Shown here piece by piece: positions 1-8,081 of a stretch of 64,000 nt of DNA. Source of the DNA: Acidimicrobiaceae bacterium (GTDB lineage: Bacteria > Actinomycetota > Acidimicrobiia > Acidimicrobiales > Aldehydirespiratoraceae); contig VYFQ01000002.1 in assembly GCA_009842325.1 (NCBI GenBank), positions 1 to 64,000 on the forward strand. The letters run 5' to 3'. A model generated the notes under the pieces. It made no database searches. It was not told where the DNA came from and saw only the letters and a program-made list of their open reading frames with translations. The translations under genes were made by a program, and so were the position numbers. Position 1 is the stretch's first letter; each line of letters begins with the position of its first letter.

Positions 1-100
1 CCCGCCATCCGCGAATGGGCCTCCACCCCGCAGCGACACCCGATCGAGGCGACCTGTCGCCCGGATGCAGCCCCAACCGCTGTTCGGGTAGGTGCTCCCG

Positions 101-160
101 CGACTGCTGGCCGCATCGCCTGACTGCCGGCCGCATCGCCTGACTGCCGGCCGCATCGCC
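101..160. repeat. Tandem 20-bp repeat, three copies
   Basis: Three head-to-tail copies of a 20-bp unit (consensus TGACTGCCGGCCGCATCGCC) fill this stretch. The first copy differs from the other two at two positions. It lies just upstream of the macrodomain gene in the leftmost, apparently non-coding 219 bases. I see no coding or regulatory role. It looks like a small minisatellite. Confidence 0.85.
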
Positions 161-219
161 GGACCCTGCCCGAGGCCTGCATGGGGGCCACGCGCAGCAG
201 CGGTGGCGGAGCGGGCAGA

Positions 220-774
220 ATGGCCGCCATGGACGGAGAGTCCACTCCGGTGGAGGCCGACCGGTCGGGGCCACGGCTCGAGGCTGGGCTGGGAGACATC
301 ACAGCCGAGCAGGTGGATGCCATCGTCAACGCGGCCAACTCGTCGCTGCTGGGCGGCGGGGGAGTGGACGGAGCCATACACCGGGCGGCCGGACCCGAAC
401 TGCTTGAGTACTGCCGGGGACTGGGCGGCTGCGCTGCCGGCCAGGCCAAGATCACGCCCGGCTTCGGGCTGACTGCTCGCTGGGTGATCCACACCGTCGG
501 CCCGGTCTGGCATGGCGGCAACCAGGGTGAGCCCGATCTGCTGGCGTCGTGCTACCGGGAGTCGCTGGCTCGGGCGGAGGAGGTCGGGGCCGAGTCGGTG
601 GCATTCCCGGCCATCTCGACCGGCGTCTACGGCTACCCCACCGAGCCGGCCGCAGCCATCGCCGTCAGCACCGTGCGGACGACTCCAACAAACGTGCGCC
701 TGGTGCGTTTCCTCTGCTTCAACGCCGAGACGTTCGACGCCTACCAGATTCTGTTGGGCTCCCACGAGGCATAG
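220..774 (+). CDS. Macrodomain protein (ADP-ribose / O-acetyl-ADP-ribose hydrolase family)
   Basis: Single macrodomain of about 185 residues. The hallmarks are in order: GDIT near residue 25, then [20 protein letters not shown] (adenine- and ribose-contacting loop with the conserved Asn), IHRAAGPEL, a [10 protein letters not shown] strand, and the diphosphate loop [12 protein letters not shown]. This matches MacroD/YmdB-type enzymes that hydrolyse ADP-ribosyl esters or O-acetyl-ADP-ribose in the cytoplasm. In-frame ATGs exist at 181, 220 and 229. I prefer 220 because GGAG sits about 9 nt before it; the first 13 residues after 181 are low-complexity. The methyltransferase gene starts 6 nt after the stop, so the two are probably cotranscribed. 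The exact substrate cannot be read from sequence. Confidence 0.9.
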   Translation: MAAMDGESTPVEADRSGPRLEAGLGDITAEQVDAIVNAANSSLLGGGGVDGAIHRAAGPELLEYCRGLGGCAAGQAKITPGFGLTARWVIHTVGPVWHGGNQGEPDLLASCYRESLARAEEVGAESVAFPAISTGVYGYPTEPAAAIAVSTVRTTPTNVRLVRFLCFNAETFDAYQILLGSHEA

Positions 775-779
775 CCGCA

Positions 780-1607
780 GTGCAAGCGCGGTTCGTGGAT
801 CCTCGCCCGCTGTACGAGACGGAAGCGCCACTCAGCAGCCGGGTTGGTGCCTTCCGGCAGCACCTCGTTGTCGACAGCACTTCGCGAAGACTGTTCCGCG
901 ATGTGACGCAGGAGATCGCCGGCCACTCGCCGGTTGCCGACATCGGTTGTGGCGTCGGCGTGCCGCTGCTGCCGGTCGGGCCGACGGTGATGGACCGGCT
1001 CGACGTGATCGCCGGCGACATCTCGTTGCGCCAACTGCAGTCGATCCGCGAAGGCGAGTCCGGTCCCCGACGCAACTTGCTCCAGTTCGACGCCACCCGC
1101 CTGCCGTTCAGGAGCGAGTCATTCGGCGCGGCGGTGGCGCGGCACATGCTCTACCACGTGCGTGATCCCCGACTGGCCGCGGCTGAGGCCGCTCGAGTGA
1201 TCCGCGACGACGGACTCTTCGTGGCCACCACCAACAGCTCCAGCAGCCGGCCCGAGCTACAGAATGCACACACCAAGGCGGTGGCCGATCTCGGCGGCCG
1301 GCTAGTCGAGCGGATGTCGACCAACTTCGATGCCGAGTCCGGCGGCCGGAAACTCAGCGCTTCGTTTCTGGAGGTGCGAGCCGAGCCATGGTCGGGGGTC
1401 CTCGCCTTCCCGACTGTCGGGGCAGTGCTCGACTACTACCGGAACACCGCCTACTTCAAGATGGCGTTCGATGCCGGGGCCGACCGCTCGCGGCTCGCCG
1501 GTCGGGTCTCCGAGATCCTGGGGTCGCGGTTCGGTGACGGACCGGCTCCACTGACCGTCGGCGGGGCAATCTTCGTCTGCACAGGACCGATACGCCGCGA
1601 TCAGTAA
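780..1607 (+). CDS. Class I SAM-dependent methyltransferase
   Basis: About 275 residues. The SAM-binding motif I is clear (VADIGCGVGVPLLP, near residue 50), followed by an acidic motif II (VIAGDIS) and a UbiE-like post-motif region (FDATRLPF, then AVARHMLYHVRDP and EAARVIRDDGLFVATT), as in methyltransferase type 11 proteins. The acceptor substrate is unknown. I chose the GTG at 780 because the longer upstream reading frame overlaps the macrodomain coding sequence. This start lies 6 nt after that stop, with GAGG about 12 nt upstream. The C-terminal third (after NTAYFKMAF) has no motif I recognise. Confidence 0.8.
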   Translation: MQARFVDPRPLYETEAPLSSRVGAFRQHLVVDSTSRRLFRDVTQEIAGHSPVADIGCGVGVPLLPVGPTVMDRLDVIAGDISLRQLQSIREGESGPRRNLLQFDATRLPFRSESFGAAVARHMLYHVRDPRLAAAEAARVIRDDGLFVATTNSSSSRPELQNAHTKAVADLGGRLVERMSTNFDAESGGRKLSASFLEVRAEPWSGVLAFPTVGAVLDYYRNTAYFKMAFDAGADRSRLAGRVSEILGSRFGDGPAPLTVGGAIFVCTGPIRRDQ

Positions 1608-1639
1608 CCCAAGAACCGATGACAAGCGCCTCCGATCCT

Positions 1640-3055
1640 CTAGCCGAGCATGACCACGTCGACTACGGCGGGGCGGATCCCTAGGACTTGCTCGATGTGG
1701 CTGGCCAGCGAGAAGAGTTGCAGCTCCCCGTGGGGCCGCCCGATCAGCTGGATTCCGACCGGGAGACCGGTCTCGGTCTGGCCGCAGGGGATCGTGATGA
1801 CAGGCAGCGTGGTGACGCTCACGGCCGCGGCGATCGACAGCCAGCGGTAGTACTCGCTCGGCGGGAGCCCGGCGCGATAGCCGACGTAGCGCTCCTCCAC
1901 TGGGAACGGCAACACGCTGGCAGCCGGGCAGATCAGCAGGTCGTGGTCGCTCATGAAGTCGGCGGCGAGCTGGAAGATGCGTCCTTGCGCCGCGATTGAG
2001 TCGCGGACGACGTCACCGCCGAGAGCGAGTCCCCGCTCGATGTTCCAGACGAGCTCAGGCTTGAGGACATCACGGGCGTGGGGAAGCTCGGCTCCCAGAA
2101 GGGTGGCGAACATCAGGGCCCGAGGGACATTGAACGCCACCGCCGCCTCGGACAGATCCGGGTGGTCGGCGACGACGTCGACGCCGTCGCCCTCGAGGGC
2201 GTGCATCGCCCGGTCGCACACCTCGGCGACCTCCGGGGCGGTCTCGGTGACGCCTAGGTCGACGCTGTAGGCCACCCGGGCCGGCCGCAGCGGAGAGGCC
2301 GCGGCGCTGCGGAACGACTCTTGCGGCGGTGGCTTGCCGAGCCCGGCGCGGGGACTCTCGCCCACCATCGCGTCGGCCAGCAGGGCGAGGTCGCCGATGT
2401 CACGCGCCATCGGCCCCTGTTGAGAATGCACCTGGAACGGTACGACGCTCGGTCCGTTGGCGATACGTCCCGGCGAGGGGCGCAGGCTAGTGATGCCGCA
2501 GAAGCTGGCGGGGGTGCGCAACGAGCCGGCCAGATCCGAGCCGTGGGCCAGCCAGGCCATGCCAGTGGCCACCGCCGCGGCCGCGCCGCCCGAGGACCCG
2601 CCAGCGGTGAGGCGCAGGTCGTGGGGGTTGCGGGTGGCCCCGAAGACGTCGTTGAAGGTGTTTCCGCCCGCCCCGAACTCGGGGGTGTTCGATTTTGCGT
2701 ACACCACGGCGCTGTGAGCTTCGAGCGTCTCGACGATGACGTCGGACTGTTCCGGCACGAAGTTCTCCCTCAGCCGTGACCCGTGAGTCGTCCTGACGCC
2801 GGCGACAGCCGTGAGATCCTTGATGGGAACAGGGAGGCCGGCCAGCACGCCGCGTTCGTCGGGCGGGACTGCCATGAGACGGTCGGCGTGATCCCGGGCC
2901 CGGTCGAAGCAGCGGGTCGGCAGTGCGTTGATGAGGTGGTCGACCGACTCAATCCGGCCTTGCACTGCGTCGAGAGCGTCGTGGGGGCGGAGGTCGCCCG
3001 CGGCTAGAGCGGCCACGACCTCACAGGCGCTCTGCCGGATCAGGTCGTCGGTCAT
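1640..3055 (-). CDS. Amidase signature family hydrolase
   Basis: 471 residues, full length for the amidase signature family. The Ser-cisSer-Lys triad is visible: Lys in PVPIKDLTAV (near residue 75), the Gly/Ser-rich stretch GGSSGGAAAAVATGMA with the cis-Ser (near 153), and the nucleophile Ser in GSDLAGSLRTPASFCG (near 177). It should hydrolyse a carboxylic amide to acid plus ammonia, but the substrate is not predictable. It is last in a minus-strand run of zinc dehydrogenase, FAD oxidoreductase and amidase; the gap to the preceding stop is 15 nt, so it is likely cotranscribed. This context suggests catabolism of an amine or amide compound (inference). Confidence 0.9.
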   Translation of the reverse strand: MTDDLIRQSACEVVAALAAGDLRPHDALDAVQGRIESVDHLINALPTRCFDRARDHADRLMAVPPDERGVLAGLPVPIKDLTAVAGVRTTHGSRLRENFVPEQSDVIVETLEAHSAVVYAKSNTPEFGAGGNTFNDVFGATRNPHDLRLTAGGSSGGAAAAVATGMAWLAHGSDLAGSLRTPASFCGITSLRPSPGRIANGPSVVPFQVHSQQGPMARDIGDLALLADAMVGESPRAGLGKPPPQESFRSAAASPLRPARVAYSVDLGVTETAPEVAEVCDRAMHALEGDGVDVVADHPDLSEAAVAFNVPRALMFATLLGAELPHARDVLKPELVWNIERGLALGGDVVRDSIAAQGRIFQLAADFMSDHDLLICPAASVLPFPVEERYVGYRAGLPPSEYYRWLSIAAAVSVTTLPVITIPCGQTETGLPVGIQLIGRPHGELQLFSLASHIEQVLGIRPAVVDVVMLG

Positions 3056-3070
3056 GGGCGGGCTTGCCAG

Positions 3071-4390
3071 TCAGCCGTGCACTGACATGGACGAGTTGGG
3101 GTTGATCTCCCGGTTGCGGCTGAAGGTGCCCATGTCGATGGGCAGGCCGGTGTAGCGGCCTTCGATCACGAGCGGGTCGGCGTCGTGGTCGTGGCCGGCC
3201 TCGACCGTCTCGATGAGTTCGGCCATGCAGTGTCCCGCCACGCCGGCGTTCTTGAACTGGTTGCCGCTGGTGCCGATGGCCACGTAGAAGCCGTCGAGGT
3301 CGGTGCGGTCGTAGATCGGGATCCAGTCGTCGCTCACGTCGTACAGGTCCACCACGCCCTTGCGCTCGTGAGGCACGCCCACCGGCGGCAGACGCCGGCT
3401 CAGCCGCAGGACTTGCGCCTCCCACTGCTCGGCGCTGAGCCGCTGGTCGTAGTCGTCGGGGTCCACCCAGTCCTGGGGGTCGCAGCGGGGGTCTGTGCTG
3501 CCCACCAGGATGTGGTTGCCGGTCTCCGGGCGGAAGTAGATGCCGTTGTCGTCGTCGGCGATGTTGAAGCCGTCGCGCTCGTAGTCGTAGGTGGACGGCC
3601 CCGGCGCGTGATGCACTTCGTGACGAAGCGCCCTGGTCTTGATGTTCATCGAGTCGTAGACGCCGGCCATCTGGTTGATCAGGTACGAGTGGGGCCCGGC
3701 CACGTTCACCACGACCGGCGCGGCAACGGTCGTGCCGTCGTCGAGGATCACGCTCGTTACTTGCCCGTTGCGCCGGCCGATACCGGTCACGGCGGTGGCG
3801 AAGCGGAACTCGGCGCCGGCCGACTCAGCGGCTCGCTGCAGGTTGTGGGTGGTCAGCTGAGGATCGCTCACATAGCCCGCCTCGGGCGTGAAGATCGCGC
3901 CGGGCAGGTCCTCGGTGGCATCGGCCCAGAAGTCGGGGTCGTCGGGCCGCTTCGGCGGTCCGAAGATGCCGGGGTCGAGGATGGGCATGCGTCGCAGCAG
4001 TTCGGCTGTCGACCAGTCCTCGTAGGCGACGCCGATTGCGTCGAAGTGGGGAAGCACCTTCAGGTAATGGCCACCGGGGTCCTTCAGCGCCGCCATCCCG
4101 CACTGCTTGTAGGCGATGAGGCCGAGCTCGTCACCGGCTTCGAGGTAGTCGGGCCACTGCAGCCAGTACTGCAGGCCCTCGTACGACATGGCCACGCCGG
4201 TGAAGGTGGAGTACGTGAAGCGCACGATGGCGCACGAGTTGACGGTGGAGCCGAATCCGGCGGCCGGCAGTTTGTCCACGCACAGGGCGCGCCGTCCCCG
4301 CCGACCGAGCTCGAAGGCGATGGCCGCGCCGATCACACCCGCGCCGACCACCACCGCGTCGAAGCCGCCGACCTTGCGGTCAGATTCCAC
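3071..4390 (-). CDS. FAD-dependent oxidoreductase, DAO/sarcosine oxidase-like
   Basis: About 440 residues of the D-amino-acid-oxidase fold. The N-terminal Rossmann dinucleotide motif is VVVGAGVIGAAIAFELGRRG with the following acidic residue in LCVDK. A second FAD-contacting stretch (APVVVNVAGPHS) and a C-terminal GFYVAIGTSGNQFKNAGVAG close the domain. Family members oxidise secondary or tertiary amines (sarcosine, dimethylglycine) or amino acids, reducing FAD and then O2 or an electron carrier. I chose GTG at 4390, which overlaps the upstream dehydrogenase stop by 11 nt. A longer GTG at 4432 is possible but overlaps by 53 nt. It sits between the zinc dehydrogenase and the amidase. Confidence 0.85.
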   Translation of the reverse strand: MESDRKVGGFDAVVVGAGVIGAAIAFELGRRGRRALCVDKLPAAGFGSTVNSCAIVRFTYSTFTGVAMSYEGLQYWLQWPDYLEAGDELGLIAYKQCGMAALKDPGGHYLKVLPHFDAIGVAYEDWSTAELLRRMPILDPGIFGPPKRPDDPDFWADATEDLPGAIFTPEAGYVSDPQLTTHNLQRAAESAGAEFRFATAVTGIGRRNGQVTSVILDDGTTVAAPVVVNVAGPHSYLINQMAGVYDSMNIKTRALRHEVHHAPGPSTYDYERDGFNIADDDNGIYFRPETGNHILVGSTDPRCDPQDWVDPDDYDQRLSAEQWEAQVLRLSRRLPPVGVPHERKGVVDLYDVSDDWIPIYDRTDLDGFYVAIGTSGNQFKNAGVAGHCMAELIETVEAGHDHDADPLVIEGRYTGLPIDMGTFSRNREINPNSSMSVHG

Positions 4391-5564
4391 GGTGTCGCTC
4401 GTTGCGCATGTCGAAGGCGATCTTGACCGCACCGCGCCGGCCTGCCTCGCCGGCGTGGCTCAGAGCGTCGACGTAACGGTCGAGCGGGTAGAGGGCCGAC
4501 ACGAGCCGGTCGAAGGCGACCTTGCCGGCCAGTTCCATGGCCAGGTCGAAGCTCGTGGCGAGCCGGCCGTCGGCGCGGACCTCGGTGCCGTAGGCGTAGC
4601 AGCCGGCCAACTCGATCTCGCGGTGCCACAGACCGGTCAGCTCCGCGGTCACGGTGGCGGGCATCCCCAACATCAGCACCCGGCCCCGCGGCCGGGACAG
4701 CGACAGGGCCTCAGCTAGCGAGGCCGACGAGCCCACCGCGTCGATGACCACGTCGGCACCTCCCGAGAGGTGGTCGCCGACCATGAACGAGCCGGTGGCC
4801 CGCCGTACGGCCCGCTTCAGCTCGCCGGGCTCGACGGCTGAGTCCGCGCCGAGTTCGAGCGCGAGCGCCCGCTGGGTGGAGTACCGGGCGCCGACCAGGA
4901 TCGAGGCTGGCTCGGTCAGGCCCCGCAGGGCGGCCACCGCCAGCAGGCCCATGGTTCCGGCCCCGACCACGGCCACGGTGTCGCCGGGCTGCGCGCCGGA
5001 TCGGAGCGCGGCGTGCACGCCTCCCGCTAACGGCTCGATCATCACGGCCAGCTCGTCGCTCATCCAGTCCGGGACGTCGTGCAACTGCGAGTCGTGGGCC
5101 ACCAACTCGGTGGACCATCCACCGCCGGTGGAGCGGCAGAAGCCGGTCTGGAGCCCTGGCTTGAGATGGCCGCTCATGAGATGCCGGTAGTCGTCGCCGT
5201 CGCCGGGCGCCGCCCCCGGGTACGGCAGGTCGAAGCCCCGCGCGGCGTGGCCCAGCACCGGCTCGACGATCACCCGGCGCCCCTCCGCGGTGTCGGCCAC
5301 GATCTCGTGGCCGGGAACGAACGGGAACGAGACGTAGTCCTCGAAGTAGCGAGACGACCGGCCGTCGATCGTGGCCAGATCCGATCCGCAGATTCCGGTG
5401 AGCCGCGGGTAGATGCGCTGCCAGCCCTCGCCGGGCAGGTCGGGCGGGTCGTCGTTGACCAGCTTGAGCGGTCCCCAGGTCGCTCCCGCTCCGGGCCGCA
5501 GCCGCGACGCCAGGGCAGCGGCCGCGTAGCGGGCCTCCTTGCGTGAGAAGCGCAGTGCCTTCAC
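4380..5564 (-). CDS. Zinc-type alcohol dehydrogenase-like protein (MDR superfamily)
   Basis: About 394 residues of the medium-chain dehydrogenase/reductase fold. The catalytic zinc ligands are recognisable (Cys in TGICGSDLAT, His-Glu in FVPGHEIVAD), and the cofactor fold carries VAVVGAGTMGLLAVAALRGL. The usual four-cysteine structural zinc loop is missing: the segment after VIVEPVLGHA holds no closely spaced cysteines. GTG at 5564 removes an improbable Ser-rich leader (start at 5621) and leaves a 55-nt divergent promoter region shared with the LLM gene. It heads the minus-strand run with the FAD oxidoreductase and amidase. The oxidised substrate is unknown. Confidence 0.85.
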   Translation of the reverse strand: MKALRFSRKEARYAAAALASRLRPGAGATWGPLKLVNDDPPDLPGEGWQRIYPRLTGICGSDLATIDGRSSRYFEDYVSFPFVPGHEIVADTAEGRRVIVEPVLGHAARGFDLPYPGAAPGDGDDYRHLMSGHLKPGLQTGFCRSTGGGWSTELVAHDSQLHDVPDWMSDELAVMIEPLAGGVHAALRSGAQPGDTVAVVGAGTMGLLAVAALRGLTEPASILVGARYSTQRALALELGADSAVEPGELKRAVRRATGSFMVGDHLSGGADVVIDAVGSSASLAEALSLSRPRGRVLMLGMPATVTAELTGLWHREIELAGCYAYGTEVRADGRLATSFDLAMELAGKVAFDRLVSALYPLDRYVDALSHAGEAGRRGAVKIAFDMRNERHRGI

Positions 5565-5619
5565 GAGCAGGGATCGTAGCGAGATTAGGGTTGACGATGA
5601 TGAGGAGCCGTCGCGGCGC

Positions 5620-6681
5620 ATGCTGAAGCTGGGGCTCGGACTCGAGTTGTACCGGGGCGCCGCGCTGAAGGTGCCGGTGGCGGCGGTTCAACTCGCAGAG
5701 CGGCTCGGCTACCACAGTGTGTGGACGGCCGAGGCCTACGGCGCCGACGCGCTGTCCCCGCTGGCCTTCCTGGCCGCCCACACCAGCCGCATCAAGCTCG
5801 CCACCGGTGTGGTGCAGATCGATGCCCGCACGCCGGCAGCCACCGCCATGCACGCCATGACCATCGACGCTCTCGCCGGCGGCGGGCGCACCGTCATCGG
5901 CCTGGGCGTGTCCGGTCCCCAAGTGGTCGAGGGCTGGCACGGCGCGGCGTGGGGTTCGCCGGTGGCCAAGCTGCGCGACTACACGGCCATCATGCGCAAG
6001 GTCCTGGCCCGCGATGCGCCCGTCAGCCACGACGGCACCGCCATCCGGTTGCCCTACGACGGTCGCGGCGCGCTGGGCCAGGGCAAGCCGCTCAAGTCGA
6101 TCCTGCACCCTGCACCCGGCGTCGAGATCTGGATCGCGGCCGGGGGACCCCGCAATGTCGCTCTGGCTGCGGAGGTAGCCGATGGCTGGCTGCCCATGGG
6201 TTACGGGTCCGAGGGGATCGCAACCTACGCGGAGCCGCTGGCCCGGGGCCGGGCCCGCCGCTCCGCAGAGTTGCGGGCCGGCCTCGAGGTGTTCGGCTCT
6301 CTGTCGGTTCAGATCACCGACGACGTGCGGGCCGCGGTGGATGCCCGCAAGCCGCTGGTCGCCATGTATGTGGGTGGCATGGGCAGTGAGACCCACAACT
6401 TCCATGCCGAAGCCATGGCCCGCCGGGGCTGGCCCGAGGCCTCGGCCCGGATCGTGGAACTATGGCGAGCCGGGCGCCGGGACGATGCGGTCGCGGCGGT
6501 TCCCGACGACTACATCGAGTCGCAGTCCCTGCTCGGCTCACCCAAGCGCATCCAGGCCCGATGGTCCGAGGCGGTCCCCGCGGGGCTGACCGGTGTGATA
6601 GTCCGGTGCGACCGCGACGAGGGACTCACCCTGGCGGCCGAACTGGCCGGCACGCGAGACACTGCGGTGGTGCAGACATGA
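5620..6681 (+). CDS. LLM class F420-dependent oxidoreductase
   Basis: About 353 residues of the luciferase-like monooxygenase TIM barrel. Typical segments are LGLGLELYRGAA at the start, AERLGYHSVWTAEAYG, RIKLATGVVQIDARTPAATAMHAMTI split across two strands, TVIGLGVSGPQVVEGWHG, and AAGGPRNVALAAEVADGWL. The last resembles the cofactor phosphate-binding region of actinobacterial F420-dependent enzymes. It would use coenzyme F420 (less likely FMN) for hydride transfer to an unknown substrate. ATG 5620 was chosen over 5539 because the extra N-terminus is Arg/Asp/Ser-rich and would overlap the divergent dehydrogenase start; GAGGAG lies about 12 nt before it. An enoyl-CoA hydratase follows after 58 nt. 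Confidence 0.88.
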   Translation: MLKLGLGLELYRGAALKVPVAAVQLAERLGYHSVWTAEAYGADALSPLAFLAAHTSRIKLATGVVQIDARTPAATAMHAMTIDALAGGGRTVIGLGVSGPQVVEGWHGAAWGSPVAKLRDYTAIMRKVLARDAPVSHDGTAIRLPYDGRGALGQGKPLKSILHPAPGVEIWIAAGGPRNVALAAEVADGWLPMGYGSEGIATYAEPLARGRARRSAELRAGLEVFGSLSVQITDDVRAAVDARKPLVAMYVGGMGSETHNFHAEAMARRGWPEASARIVELWRAGRRDDAVAAVPDDYIESQSLLGSPKRIQARWSEAVPAGLTGVIVRCDRDEGLTLAAELAGTRDTAVVQT

Positions 6682-6739
6682 CCGACTCGTTCGCCGGCGC
6701 CCGCCGCATCGACGAGACAGGTCCACGAGAGACAAGCCG

Positions 6740-7555
6740 ATGACCGACGAGCAACTGATCCTCATCGACGAGCCAGCCGAACACGTGCGCCGGATCACGC
6801 TCAACCGCCCCGGCAAGCGCAACGCCATCTCCACGCCCCTTCGTGCTGCGCTGTTCGAAGCTCTGCACGGGTTCGACGGAGACCCCGACGCCCGGGTCAC
6901 CATCGTGCGGGGCGCGGGCCCCTGCTTCTCGTCGGGCTACGACCTCTCCGGCGGGCTCATGGACGACCCGCCCTACCCGTCGGCCCCCGGCGACGGCCAG
7001 TGGACCCGCCAGGCCAGCGACGGCTGGTTCTCCATCTGGGATCTGGCTAAGCCGGTCATCGCCCAGGTTCACGGGTACGCATACGCCGGCGGCACGGAAC
7101 TGGCCGCGGCCTGCGACCTCGTGTACGTGGCTGCCGACGCCCGCATCGGCTATCCCGTCGTGAGGGTGGCGTCTCCGCCGGACTGGCAGTACCACACGCC
7201 GTTGATGGGACTGCGCCACGCCATGGAGGCCATGCTCACCGGCGACTCCGTGAGCGGCACCGAGGCGGCCCGGATGGGATGGGCCAACCGGGCCTACCCG
7301 CCCGAGGAGCTGGAGGAGGCCGTGCTGGAGGTGGCGGTGCGTATCGCCGGTGTGGCGCCCGACCTGGCCCAGATCAACAAGCGCATGGTCCATCGGGCCT
7401 TCGACGTGCTCGGGGGTCGAGCCGCCATCCGTTCGGGGCAGGAGTTCCAGGCTCTGGCTGCCCACCAGGAGTCGGTGAAGGCCGCCATGGCCGACCTGCT
7501 CGGCTCGGTCAAGAGGGCCATCGGTGACGATACGCCCACTGATATGCCCACCTGA
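6740..7555 (+). CDS. Enoyl-CoA hydratase/isomerase family protein
   Basis: 271 residues, crotonase fold. It has ITLNRPGKRNAIS near the start, the oxyanion-hole segment GAGPCFSSGYDLSGG, and GYAYAGGTELAAACDLVYVA, in which the Glu of GGTELA corresponds to one of the two catalytic glutamates of hydratases. The second glutamate position (normally GQPE) reads GYPVV. Classical water addition is therefore doubtful, and isomerase or hydrolase chemistry is possible. It lies 58 nt after the LLM oxidoreductase and reads the same way, so it probably acts on a CoA ester in the same degradation route. Confidence 0.88.
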   Translation: MTDEQLILIDEPAEHVRRITLNRPGKRNAISTPLRAALFEALHGFDGDPDARVTIVRGAGPCFSSGYDLSGGLMDDPPYPSAPGDGQWTRQASDGWFSIWDLAKPVIAQVHGYAYAGGTELAAACDLVYVAADARIGYPVVRVASPPDWQYHTPLMGLRHAMEAMLTGDSVSGTEAARMGWANRAYPPEELEEAVLEVAVRIAGVAPDLAQINKRMVHRAFDVLGGRAAIRSGQEFQALAAHQESVKAAMADLLGSVKRAIGDDTPTDMPT

Positions 7556-7688
7556 GTCAGCGGCTTGAGCGCCCCGCCGCCCGTCTCGAACGCTACATCA
7601 GCACGCAGCCTCCAAGTAGATTTTCAAGATGTTTCAAGCTATTTCCCTCTCTTTGGGTTGTTGTTGTCGTATCAGCCTGCCATGATGG

Positions 7689-7701
7689 TGTGACAATCAC
7701 A
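7689..7701. promoter_or_regulatory. Short inverted repeat upstream of the WXG100 gene
   Basis: TGTGA-CAA-TCACA is a perfect 5-bp inverted repeat about 50 nt before the WXG100 start, inside a 193-bp intergenic stretch (7556-7748) that is noticeably AT-richer than its surroundings. The half-sites look CRP-like, but the spacer is 3 nt instead of 6, so a canonical CRP site is unlikely. It may be an operator for the secretion pair. The assignment is tentative. Confidence 0.3.
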
Positions 7702-7748
7702 TGAAACAGCACAAGAAAGCTTGTGTTGTCAATCAAGGGAGGGTGTCA

Positions 7749-8024
7749 ATGGCTGGCGACATGCTGGTGATGTCCAAGTCGCAGATGGAGCAGCTCGCGG
7801 TGATCTTCGCCCGGCAGAAGGAGACGGCGGAGGGGGTGATAGGCGCCATCGGCGCCGGCATCGACGGCACTACCTGGCAGGGGGCCAGAGCCGACCGCTT
7901 CCGGCAACTCTGGGAGACCGAGTTCCGACCCAACCTGCGGGCACTGTGCGACGCCCTGGGCGAGCACTCGACGTTCATCTCGGCCGAACTCCAGGCCGGC
8001 GTCAGCGCGCTCGACACGGTCTAG
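7749..8024 (+). CDS. WXG100 family protein (ESAT-6-like)
   Basis: 91 residues, the size of WXG100 proteins: two predicted helices around a central Trp-x-Gly turn (GTTWQGARADRF, near residue 41), no cysteines and no signal peptide. These proteins form helical-hairpin dimers and are substrates or components of type VII secretion systems. ATG 7749 is preferred over 7701 because GGGAGG sits 5-8 nt before it and the protein then has the canonical length. The FHA-FtsK ATPase begins 57 nt downstream on the same strand, the expected partner. A C-terminal YxxxD/E export motif is not evident; the protein ends SALDTV. Confidence 0.88.
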   Translation: MAGDMLVMSKSQMEQLAVIFARQKETAEGVIGAIGAGIDGTTWQGARADRFRQLWETEFRPNLRALCDALGEHSTFISAELQAGVSALDTV

Positions 8025-8081
8025 CCGCAACCACAGCGGCCGGGTCCGCCGCACAGACTTGACCGCGGGAACAGGAAGCCG

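Noticed and set aside
1..219. Gene fragment at the left edge
   Set aside because: The open frame at 92-472 is Arg/Pro-rich and overlaps the macrodomain in another frame; no motif was seen.
3185..4426. 413-residue plus-strand frame antisense to the FAD oxidoreductase
   Set aside because: Val/His/Gly-rich shadow without motifs; the minus frame carries GxGxxG and the DAO fold.
7689..7701. CRP binding site
   Set aside because: TGTGA and TCACA are separated by 3 nt, not the 6 nt CRP needs; kept only as an unnamed inverted repeat.
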